A stretch of 12,925 nt of DNA from contig WAML01000117.1 in the NCBI GenBank assembly GCA_015522345.1, positions 1 through 12,925 on the forward strand, written 5' to 3'. This DNA comes from Desulfurococcales archaeon (lineage in GTDB: Archaea > Thermoproteota > Thermoprotei_A > Sulfolobales > Desulfurococcaceae). Positions 6,821-12,925 of this stretch are shown piece by piece; the first letter of the stretch is position 1; each line of letters starts with the position of its first letter. Position numbers and translations under genes: made by a program. The notes below the pieces were generated by a model, which saw nothing but the letters and a program-made list of their open reading frames with translations, ran no database searches and was not told the DNA's origin.

Positions 6821-7578
6821 AGAGATATGATAAAGCTGGAAATAATTACAAAGCGTTAATTGCGGGAATAGTACCCTCGAGCTTCGTTGATGGCCCAGGT
6901 AATAGGCTCGTAATATTTCTACAAGGATGTAATCTGAGATGTATTTATTGTCAAAATCCGGAGACTTGGGATTTAACGGGTAAGGGGAATCCATTATGCA
7001 TCGAAATTAGCCTAGAAGAACTACTCAAAGTAATTAATAAGTACATTGACTTTATATCGGGAGTAACATTTAGTGGTGGAGAACCTCTACTGCAATGGAA
7101 ATTCATAAAAGAATTTTCACGAAGATTCAAGAACTTATATTCAGGTAAGACTATAATAGTTGACTCAAACATAGATGTAGAATCATCAATTTTAATCAAT
7201 GTAAGCAAGTACGTCGACTACTTTACACCTGATATAAAAGCCCCTAATCCAGAACTCTATAGAAGAATAACCGGTGGACTAGGTGATTTCACTAGATTGA
7301 TTAACAATCTTAGATTACTAAATAGTATGGGTAAGATATACGAAGTAAGGTTGCCCGTAATACCTACTGTAACTGATAATGAGAGAGTCTTTAATGAATG
7401 GATAAATATTCTAAAAGAGCATGTCAACAATAATATTAGGGTTAGGATAGTAAAATTTAGACCCCATGGTGTAATAAATAATTTTCTTAAAGATAAAACA
7501 GTTGGAGAAGATGTAGTTAAGAGCCTTATAAACATGCTTAAGACCAATGGTTTTACCAATATAGTCTACTTAAGCTAA
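6817..7578 (+). CDS. yjjW: YjjW-type radical SAM activase of the glycyl radical enzyme
   Basis: A 253-residue radical SAM protein. C38, C42 and C45 in GCNLRCIYC form the CX3CX2C site for the [4Fe-4S] cluster that cleaves S-adenosylmethionine. SGGEP (86-90) is the SAM-binding motif. VDGPGNRLVIFLQGC near the N-terminus is typical of glycyl-radical activating enzymes. There is only one further cysteine (C61), and just 40 residues separate the cluster motif from GGEP, so the two-cluster ferredoxin insert I remember from bacterial YjjW and similar activases is absent. Its start overlaps the yjjI stop (ATGA, 6817-6820), with AGGGT shortly upstream, implying coupled translation. Its job is to install the radical on Gly482 of the partner. 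Assignment as YjjW rests on gene order plus motifs; as a glycyl radical activase it is near certain. Confidence 0.9.
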   Translation: MKRYDKAGNNYKALIAGIVPSSFVDGPGNRLVIFLQGCNLRCIYCQNPETWDLTGKGNPLCIEISLEELLKVINKYIDFISGVTFSGGEPLLQWKFIKEFSRRFKNLYSGKTIIVDSNIDVESSILINVSKYVDYFTPDIKAPNPELYRRITGGLGDFTRLINNLRLLNSMGKIYEVRLPVIPTVTDNERVFNEWINILKEHVNNNIRVRIVKFRPHGVINNFLKDKTVGEDVVKSLINMLKTNGFTNIVYLS

Positions 7579-7592
7579 TTAATTCCAAAGTC

Positions 7593-7619
7593 TTTTTCTA
7601 GAGTTTATTATGCTTTTTT
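7593..7619 (+). terminator. T tracts ending the yjjI-yjjW transcript
   Basis: TTTTT (7593-7597) and TTTTTT (7614-7619) follow the yjjW stop at 7578 and can act as archaeal intrinsic terminators. Between them GTTTATTATG (7603-7612) could be the TATA region for the peptidase gene, so terminator and promoter are interleaved here. Confidence 0.4.
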
Positions 7620-7677
7620 GCTCGTTAGGTATTTTAGGTTTTTGGTTTGTTATTATTTTATTCGGGTGTTCGTTTTG

Positions 7678-9621
7678 TTGGAACCCGAGGATCTTGTTCA
7701 TCTCAGGATTGTTTCTTCTCCAATAATATCTCGTAGCGGCGATAGAGTTTTTGTTACTTTGACTAGAATGGATCTTGAAAAAGATGTTTATGAGACTAAT
7801 ATATGGGTTTACGAACTATCTTCCAAGAAATTCTATGGCCTTACCAGTGGTCCTCAGGATTATTCTCCAGAGCCATCTCCTAGAGGCGATCTACTGGTCT
7901 TCTTGTCTCGAAGAGGTTTTGCCGAGAAAGAACGTGGTACTGCATTGTATGCTTTAGACCTAGTATCTTCTAGAGAACCATGGCTTGTACGTAGGTTTAA
8001 GAATAGCGTACATTCTATAGACTGGAGGCCAAACAATAGGGAACTTGCTCTAGTTGCCGTAGAGGGTGAGCCTGAGGAAGATGTTAAGCATATAGAGGAT
8101 CTACCGGTATGGTTTAATGGCGTAGGATACACCTACAATCTATCCTCAAACATCTATGTACTCGACGTATATAGTGGAGAATACTATAGAGTTACCGAGG
8201 GCAAGCACTTCATAAGGAGTATAGCGTGGAGTAGAGACGGTAGATACATAGCATACATAGTTAGTAAAGACAGAGTCCACCCATATCTATCAGAACTACA
8301 CATATATGATGTAGAGAGTGGTGAAGACCGTAAGGTACTGGAGAAAATAGTATCCTATTTCCCAATAGCTTGGAGCCCCGACAACAAATACCTAGCACTA
8401 ATATACCATAGGCTTGAGAGAGGTTTTTCTACACACTATAGAGTCTATGTAGTAGATTCTGAGACAGGCGAAGAACAATGTATAACTTGTAGACTAGACC
8501 GTAATGCAATAAATACAATGAACTCAGATGTGAGAGCAACGAGTAATGCAAGGAACATCTACTGGAGTATGTCAGGCTACATATACTTCTTAGTAAGTGA
8601 TCGTGGAAGAATTCTATTAGCGAGAACTAGGCTAGACGGAGAAATAGAGTTTATTGTTGATAAAAAAGAATTTGTAGTAGACCAATTCAGTGTATCAGAT
8701 AACGATATAGTTACATTTCTCGGTATGACGCCATATGAGCCTAGAGAACTATACCTATGGATTCGTGGAAGAGTAGAGAAACTAACTAATGTAAACAAAT
8801 TCTATTTATCAAGGATAAAACTTGGTAGAGTAGAATACTTTAGTTTTAGAGCAAGTGACGGAGTAGATATTGATGCATGGATAATGTATCCAGAGGAGAT
8901 CCCCAAGAATAAGAAGCTACCGTTAATACTCTACATACATGGAGGACCTAAGACAAGCTATGGATGGAGTTTTATAGAAGAATTCCACTACCTAGTAAAC
9001 AATGGCTATGCAATACTCTACATGAACCCTAGGGGGAGCGATGGATATAGTCAGGAATTCGCCGATATACGTGGACACTATGGCGAGAGAGACTACATGG
9101 ATTTAATGGAGGGCGTTGAAGAAGCTATTAAGAAATATACTTTCATAGATAGTGAGAGAATAGGTGTTGCTGGAGGAAGCTATGGAGGATTCATGGTAAA
9201 CTGGATTATAACGCATACGAATAGATTCAAAGCAGCTGTAACTCAGCGTTCTATATGTGACTGGATAAGCATGTATGGAACAACTGATATAGGCCATTAC
9301 TTCGTCGAAGACCAGATAAAATGTACTCCATGGAAGAACCCAGAGACTTGTCTAGAGAAAAGCCCTATAAAATACATTAGTAGAGCCAAGACACCAACTC
9401 TAATAATACATTCAGACCAAGACTATAGATGTTGGCTTGACCAAGCAATAATGTTATTTAAAGCTCTAAAATTGAATAACATAGATACACGTCTTGTCAT
9501 ATTCCCTGGAGAAAACCACGACCTTAGTAGAAGAGGGAAGCCTAAGCATAGAATCGAGAGACTAAAGGAGATTAAGGAATGGTTCGATAAATACCTCAAG
9601 AAGACTGAAGAGAAACAGTAA
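7678..9621 (+). CDS. S9-family serine peptidase (acylaminoacyl-peptidase type)
   Basis: A 647-residue prolyl-oligopeptidase-family enzyme. The N-terminal about 380 residues form a beta-propeller with WD/TolB-like repeats (SIDWRPNNRELALV, SIAWSRDGRYIAYI, PIAWSPDNKYLALI). The C-terminal alpha/beta hydrolase has the oxyanion motif YIHGGP and nucleophile Ser501 in GGSYGG. The catalytic Asp582 lies in SDQDYRC and the His614 in GENHDL. Such enzymes release N-terminal residues or acyl-amino acids from peptides in the cytoplasm, fitting a peptide-fermenting lifestyle. I chose TTG 7678 (MEPEDLVHL) because GGGTG (7664-7668) lies 9 bases upstream and homologues begin with a similar segment; TTG 7675 is possible. 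The frame is open back to 7618, but that extension looks like T-rich non-coding DNA. It has no secretion signal once trimmed. It converges on padR with a 6-base gap. Confidence 0.92.
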   Translation: MEPEDLVHLRIVSSPIISRSGDRVFVTLTRMDLEKDVYETNIWVYELSSKKFYGLTSGPQDYSPEPSPRGDLLVFLSRRGFAEKERGTALYALDLVSSREPWLVRRFKNSVHSIDWRPNNRELALVAVEGEPEEDVKHIEDLPVWFNGVGYTYNLSSNIYVLDVYSGEYYRVTEGKHFIRSIAWSRDGRYIAYIVSKDRVHPYLSELHIYDVESGEDRKVLEKIVSYFPIAWSPDNKYLALIYHRLERGFSTHYRVYVVDSETGEEQCITCRLDRNAINTMNSDVRATSNARNIYWSMSGYIYFLVSDRGRILLARTRLDGEIEFIVDKKEFVVDQFSVSDNDIVTFLGMTPYEPRELYLWIRGRVEKLTNVNKFYLSRIKLGRVEYFSFRASDGVDIDAWIMYPEEIPKNKKLPLILYIHGGPKTSYGWSFIEEFHYLVNNGYAILYMNPRGSDGYSQEFADIRGHYGERDYMDLMEGVEEAIKKYTFIDSERIGVAGGSYGGFMVNWIITHTNRFKAAVTQRSICDWISMYGTTDIGHYFVEDQIKCTPWKNPETCLEKSPIKYISRAKTPTLIIHSDQDYRCWLDQAIMLFKALKLNNIDTRLVIFPGENHDLSRRGKPKHRIERLKEIKEWFDKYLKKTEEKQ

Positions 9622-9627
9622 ACCCAG

Positions 9628-10062
9628 TCAACTACCTTTAATGAGTTTTTTAGACTTATACTTCAATAATACATTATATAGTATCTCAAGTCTCTCTCTA
9701 AGTTCTTCATTAATTATCCCTGGCTTTTCCACCATAATGTTCAAGTATGCATTGAGTGTTGTAGCTAATATACCTGTTATCTTAGTGACCGATGCAATAG
9801 AATTCTCTATATAGTATTCGATTCCTTTACTAGTTATTTTATAGACGGATTTTCTACCCATAACCTTCTTCTCTATAAGGCCTTCTCTAGCCATTTCATT
9901 TAATACACGGTATACAGTACCTATTGATGGAACCCACTTCATATGTGTATGATATATTATCTTCTTATACAATGCATAGCCATGCAAGTCTCCTTCACTT
10001 ATCAATATAGCTAGTGATAGTATTTTTAGGAAAGACGATTTCTTCTTTTTCTTCGAAGACAT
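9628..10062 (-). CDS. PadR-family transcriptional regulator
   Basis: A 144-residue protein with a typical PadR winged helix. LSLAILISEGDLHGYALYK opens the domain, SIGTVYRVLNEMAREGLIE is the recognition-helix and turn region, and the wing runs GRKSVYKITSKGIEYY (about residues 15-85). The last 60 residues are helical and should form the dimer arm, shorter than in long PadR proteins. The N-terminus has a run of five lysines (KKKKK), possibly a DNA-contacting tail. GAGGG precedes the start on the minus strand. The gene is divergent from the MATE exporter with 114 bases between starts. Regulator/exporter pairs of this type usually repress the exporter and sometimes themselves until a toxic compound binds. 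The inducer is unknown. Confidence 0.9.
   Translation of the reverse strand: MSSKKKKKSSFLKILSLAILISEGDLHGYALYKKIIYHTHMKWVPSIGTVYRVLNEMAREGLIEKKVMGRKSVYKITSKGIEYYIENSIASVTKITGILATTLNAYLNIMVEKPGIINEELRERLEILYNVLLKYKSKKLIKGS
9646..9651 (+). terminator. T tract after the S9 peptidase gene
   Basis: TTTTTT on the plus strand 25 bases past the peptidase stop could end its transcript. It lies inside the 3' coding part of the convergent padR gene, so the two transcripts probably overlap. Confidence 0.35.
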
Positions 10063-10106
10063 TGTAGTGTACCCTCTCTAGAGCTAATAAAATATATTAT
10101 CTCGAT

Positions 10107-10148
10107 CTAAAATATACTTTCCCCAAGAATATATTCCTAGGGAATATA
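10107..10148. promoter_or_regulatory. Divergent padR/MATE promoter region with palindromic operator
   Basis: TATATTCC-TAG-GGAATATA (10130-10148) is an inverted repeat with perfect 8-base arms. The perfect palindrome GAATATATTC (10127-10136) overlaps its left arm, and AATATACT occurs directly repeated at 10111-10118 and 10143-10150. The padR promoter, read on the minus strand, is probably GGGGAAAG plus TATATTTTA (10124-10107). The MATE TATA probably lies in 10127-10137, within the palindrome. One bound PadR dimer could therefore control both genes. Confidence 0.6.
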
Positions 10149-10176
10149 CTGTTGAATATAGTAACGGGATGAAGCT

Positions 10177-11610
10177 ATGGGGGAGACAACAGGGAACGCT
10201 ACCATCGATACTATAAGCAGGTATAGAGACCGTATTGTAGAAGGGCCTGTACTACGTACACTCCTATGGCTTGGTCTACCGTTGATGATTGTCCAGCTAG
10301 TTCATGTATCATATAATGTAGCTGATGCATATTGGCTTAGCAAGTACAGCGACACAGCTATGGCTGTTCCTAGACAGGCTTGGCCGCCATTTATGTTGTT
10401 TAATGCTTTATCAATAGCTCTTTCATCAGCTAATCTAGCTCTCATATCTCAGTATATTGGTGCTAAGAGATTTAGTGAAGCAAGTAGTGTTGCTTCTAAG
10501 TTTTTTACAGTATCTGTCTTAACAGGCATAGCTTTTGGTTTGTCATACATATTCCTAAGGCCATGGATATTTACATATATTGTTGCTGTACCCAAGGAGA
10601 TATATAGTGATGTACTAGCTTATGCTGGAATAATAGCTATAGATATGATGATAGCGTATGTTGTCCTTACATACTCTACTATACTACAGAGTATTGGAGA
10701 TACTCGTAGGCCAGCTATAGTAAATGGGTTATCGGCTCTAATGAATATTGTCCTAGACCCCTTCTTAATACTAGGAATAGGCTTCTTCCCTAAAATGGGT
10801 GTTATAGGAGCGGCAGTAGCTACTGTATTGAGTAGAGCAGCTGGAGCTATAGGCCTAGTCTATATAGTTAAGAAGAGTTTCCCTGAGTTACGTATACGGT
10901 TTACTAAGGACATAGACTTGGAGTGGGTAACGAGTAATCTTAGGATAGGACTACCTGTATTCATATTCTTTTCAACAAATAGCCTAGCATTCATGATGCT
11001 ACTGAGGCTAGTTAACACTTTTGGAGTAGTAGCTGCTACAGCTTATTCAATAGGCTTCATCGTAATGGATCTCTCGAATGCAACACTATGGGGCTTGTCT
11101 AGGGCATCAGCTATAATGGTTGGACAAAACCTTGGAGCAGGAAAAACTAGTAAAGCCAGAGATATAGCAATAAAATCTGCACTAATGATATTCGCTTCAT
11201 CACTTGCAGGAGCCTCTATAGTATTCCTCTTTAGAGACCAGCTAATCCATGTATTTACCAACGACCCAACAATATGGTTTGAAGCAAAGATTTTTCTAGA
11301 GGCATTCATATGGTCTATAGCCTTCTTTGGAGTAATGATGGTTGCAATGTCTGTTGGGAGAGGCTCTGGCCATACATTAGTGCCGACGATCATAGGTATT
11401 ATAAGGCTATGGGGTATTAGAGTTGGAGTAGGTTATCTACTGGCAATAGTGCTTGGCTGGGGAACCAAGGGTATATGGACTGCTATGGCATGGAGTAATT
11501 TCTTTGCCGGAGCTCTATCAATAATATGGTTGTCCTTCGGTAAATGGACTAAGCCAGTAATAAAGACTGTTCCAAAGAAAAGAATTCAAGTATCTGAGGC
11601 AAGACTATAG
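10177..11610 (+). CDS. MATE-family multidrug efflux transporter
   Basis: A 477-residue integral membrane protein of the MATE (MatE, DinF/NorM) family, which exports drugs, cationic metabolites or flavin-like compounds using Na+ or H+ gradients. Twelve hydrophobic segments can be traced in two six-helix halves. Recognisable pieces include LLWLGLPLMIVQLVHVSYNV in helix 1 (with ADAYW following), ISQYIGAKRFSEAS after helix 2, QSIGDTRRPAIVN, and GQNLGAGKTSKARDIA in the second half. The tail (from about 460) is basic and cytoplasmic. ATG 10177 follows GGGATG (10166-10171) 5 bases upstream; the ATG at 10169 is out of frame. It is divergent from padR, which probably represses it. Its 3' end overlaps the oppositely oriented HTH gene by 25 bases. 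The substrate cannot be inferred. Confidence 0.93.
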   Translation: MGETTGNATIDTISRYRDRIVEGPVLRTLLWLGLPLMIVQLVHVSYNVADAYWLSKYSDTAMAVPRQAWPPFMLFNALSIALSSANLALISQYIGAKRFSEASSVASKFFTVSVLTGIAFGLSYIFLRPWIFTYIVAVPKEIYSDVLAYAGIIAIDMMIAYVVLTYSTILQSIGDTRRPAIVNGLSALMNIVLDPFLILGIGFFPKMGVIGAAVATVLSRAAGAIGLVYIVKKSFPELRIRFTKDIDLEWVTSNLRIGLPVFIFFSTNSLAFMMLLRLVNTFGVVAATAYSIGFIVMDLSNATLWGLSRASAIMVGQNLGAGKTSKARDIAIKSALMIFASSLAGASIVFLFRDQLIHVFTNDPTIWFEAKIFLEAFIWSIAFFGVMMVAMSVGRGSGHTLVPTIIGIIRLWGIRVGVGYLLAIVLGWGTKGIWTAMAWSNFFAGALSIIWLSFGKWTKPVIKTVPKKRIQVSEARL

Positions 11611-11993
11611 TTCTTGAATAGCCTTAGACATATTCTACACTTACTTAAATCGGTCTTTTCAATCATTCTATGGTGTTTACACATGTATCCCTTGCCTAGT
11701 ACGTAGAATGTGATCTTTAGTATGTCTTCGCTTAGACTATATTTATCAATTTCATCTCTGCTGATCTTCTTTGCTAAAGACTCTATTAGTTCATCAACAT
11801 CTCTATAATCCTCTACATTTACTAGAAAACCTCTTTCTCTCAATAAATACCTTGAGACAGTTGATTGTGAAATAAATAGTTTCTTAGCTATAGTTCTCTG
11901 GCTCAGCCCATACTTCTTATAGAGTATTTCGACAAGCCTTCTTTTAACAGAAGGCACTACATATCTATAGCCTAGCTCTAAAACGCCCGGCAT
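11586..11993 (-). CDS. Small HTH transcriptional regulator with C-terminal Cys/His cluster
   Basis: A 135-residue protein. Residues 29-52 (GLSQRTIAKKLFISQSTVSR and on) form a clear helix-turn-helix of the kind in predicted archaeal regulators (COG2522-like, assigned from memory). Residues 62-100 are charged and helical. The C-terminus carries C105, H107, H108, C119 and C122 (CKHH and CRIC), arranged to bind zinc or an iron-sulfur cluster. ATG 11993 begins one base after the stop of the upstream DUF438-PAS gene, so the two are one transcript. I see no strong ribosome binding site, which suggests translation is coupled to the upstream gene. A metal or redox-sensing regulator paired with a PAS sensor is the natural reading. 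Target genes are unknown, but the divergent or nearby loci are candidates. Confidence 0.8.
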   Translation of the reverse strand: MPGVLELGYRYVVPSVKRRLVEILYKKYGLSQRTIAKKLFISQSTVSRYLLRERGFLVNVEDYRDVDELIESLAKKISRDEIDKYSLSEDILKITFYVLGKGYMCKHHRMIEKTDLSKCRICLRLFKNYSLASDT

Positions 11994-11994
11994 T

Positions 11995-12925
11995 TTATAG
12001 AACCAGGATCTTCTTCTTAATCTCTTCGGGATTCTCTATAATTTCTGTAAAGTCTTCAACAATCTCCATAGTACCCAAGTATTCTCCTTTTTCATTTCTA
12101 ACAGGCGCTATCATCACTCGTATTATTCTGCCTCCAAGTCTTGTCCAGAATACGGCAATGTCTCTCTTACCTTCCTTTAGGTCATTCGCTACTTTCTTAA
12201 CCAAGTACTCTAGTCTAGGTGGATGACAGTATTCCATTTTTCTTCCTATAATAGTCTTTGTCCTAACGAATCCTCTCAACAACCTGCTGTTTGTATAAAA
12301 CTTTACTCTATCATCTTTATTAGCATAAGTTATATCGAGCGGTAGATTATTGAATATGGACTTAATTTCTTCTACACTAAGAAATCCTGTGCCAAGATCT
12401 ATGTCTTCTTCATTCTTTATCACGTAGTTATCGGGTTTAACTCCTTTATCAATAACACTCCTTATTTCAGGAGGCATTTTCTTGTATTGTTCTTCAGAAA
12501 TAGTTGTACTGGCTAGCTCGTAGGGCCATATTGGTTTCTCGTTGGGTATCCAATCTTTCTTCTTATCCACTATATATCCCATTTTATCAGCTTCTTCTTT
12601 TATAGCAGCCCATTCACCTTCAGTGAATAGAGCCCATATACTCGGGTATAGTATTTTGTTCTCTCTAAAAACTAGTTCAGCTATCTCCTTAGATAGATTC
12701 AGTATTTCATCCGCTATAGTGTCTTTATCTTTAACTATTTCTTCGTCGCTCCTATGTATTTTCTCCAATAGCTTACGTAAGTTCATTATAATCCTATCTT
12801 CTCTACCCCATAGAACACGTGGTACTGCATATATTCCTCTACGCTCTAAGTAGGGGAATATTAGCATCTGTACTTTCCTATAGTGGAGACGTATCTTCTT
12901 AGCTTCTACAAGGAGTGTTCTAAGC
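11995..12925 (-). CDS. DUF438/hemerythrin-like/PAS sensor protein, 5' end beyond the window
   Basis: The visible 309 residues run off the right edge. The frame is open upstream of the Met at 12867 (LRTLLVEAKKIRLHYRK precedes it), and that upstream sequence is good family sequence, so the Met is internal. Residues 1-90 match the middle and end of the hemerythrin-like domain (LHYRK, LIFPYLERRGI, FRENKILYPS). Residues about 175-300 are the PAS domain typical of DUF438 proteins (LPLDITYANKDDRVKFYTN, IIGRKMEYCHPPRLEYLV, APVRNEKGEYLGTMEIVED). The family is thought to sense gases or redox state. At two places where I remember metal-ligand candidates, HYxRKE and WGxHDE, this protein has V-Q and R-E-D, so iron binding may be weakened. 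It sits one base upstream of the HTH gene. The N-terminal DUF438 domain is expected just outside the window. Confidence 0.88.
   Translation of the reverse strand, partial: LRTLLVEAKKIRLHYRKVQMLIFPYLERRGIYAVPRVLWGREDRIIMNLRKLLEKIHRSDEEIVKDKDTIADEILNLSKEIAELVFRENKILYPSIWALFTEGEWAAIKEEADKMGYIVDKKKDWIPNEKPIWPYELASTTISEEQYKKMPPEIRSVIDKGVKPDNYVIKNEEDIDLGTGFLSVEEIKSIFNNLPLDITYANKDDRVKFYTNSRLLRGFVRTKTIIGRKMEYCHPPRLEYLVKKVANDLKEGKRDIAVFWTRLGGRIIRVMIAPVRNEKGEYLGTMEIVEDFTEIIENPEEIKKKILVL

Noticed and set aside
7618..7677. N-terminal hydrophobic extension (20 residues) of the S9 peptidase that could be a signal anchor
   Set aside because: It starts at a TTG without a ribosome binding site, comes from T-rich terminator/promoter DNA, and a better start at 7678 has GGGTG upstream and the family-like beginning EPEDL.
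11995..12867. A complete 290-residue gene starting at the ATG at 12867
   Set aside because: The frame stays open to the window edge and the upstream residues are good hemerythrin-like domain sequence, so this Met is internal.
1..12925. CRISPR arrays or insertion sequences
   Set aside because: No regularly spaced direct repeats and no transposase reading frame were seen on either strand.

Overview
The window looks like chromosome from an anaerobic, hyperthermophilic crenarchaeon of the Desulfurococcales, most like Staphylothermus or a close relative. The grounds are: AT-rich DNA with AGA/AGG and ATA codons; TTG starts as well as ATG; GAGGTG-type ribosome binding sites and archaeal TATA boxes; an archaeal-type tyrosine integrase; and protein families typical of that group (PadR/MATE pair, S9 peptidase, DUF438-PAS protein). 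The genus is inferred from resemblance to remembered proteins, not from a search.

Left end (1-932): the decayed end of an integrated element. A tyrosine recombinase gene runs leftward from 763 and off the window. It is broken by an in-frame TGA, a frameshift and an early TAG. Just beside it (871-932) is the 3' half of a class II tRNA-Ser(UGA), from anticodon stem to CCA, without acceptor 5' strand or D arm and with damage in the T loop. This is the expected att scar, so the element should lie to the left and the native chromosome to the right. A nested inverted repeat (816-861) with a TATA-like box sits just before the scar.

1186-4914 (+): a tight five-gene run. It encodes a YedE/YeeE-type sulfur or selenium membrane transporter, a TusA sulfur carrier, a SelD-related ATP-dependent enzyme that keeps the Cys and Lys of the selenophosphate synthetase active site, an acylphosphatase and a Cys-based phosphatase. 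No selenocysteine machinery is visible. The simplest reading is a sulfur (or selenium) import, carrier and phosphate-activation route with an unknown final acceptor.

5210-7578 (+): a YjjI-family glycyl radical enzyme and its YjjW-type radical SAM activase, joined by an ATGA overlap. The enzyme has one cysteine in all. The activase lacks the ferredoxin insert I remember for bacterial YjjW.

7678-9621 (+): an S9-family serine peptidase (acylaminoacyl-peptidase type) with an intact Ser-Asp-His triad and a TTG start. It converges with a PadR regulator (9628-10062, -). PadR is divergent from a MATE-family exporter (10177-11610, +), and a palindrome in their shared promoter region is the likely operator.

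Right end (11586-12925, -): a DUF438/hemerythrin-like/PAS sensor protein, cut off at its N-terminus by the window edge, followed one base later by a small HTH regulator with a Cys/His cluster. Together they look like a redox or gas sensing pair. The regulator's 3' end overlaps the MATE gene tail to tail.

The only long non-coding stretches are 764-1185 and 4915-5209. Apart from the promoter, terminator and repeat elements listed, I see nothing in them.
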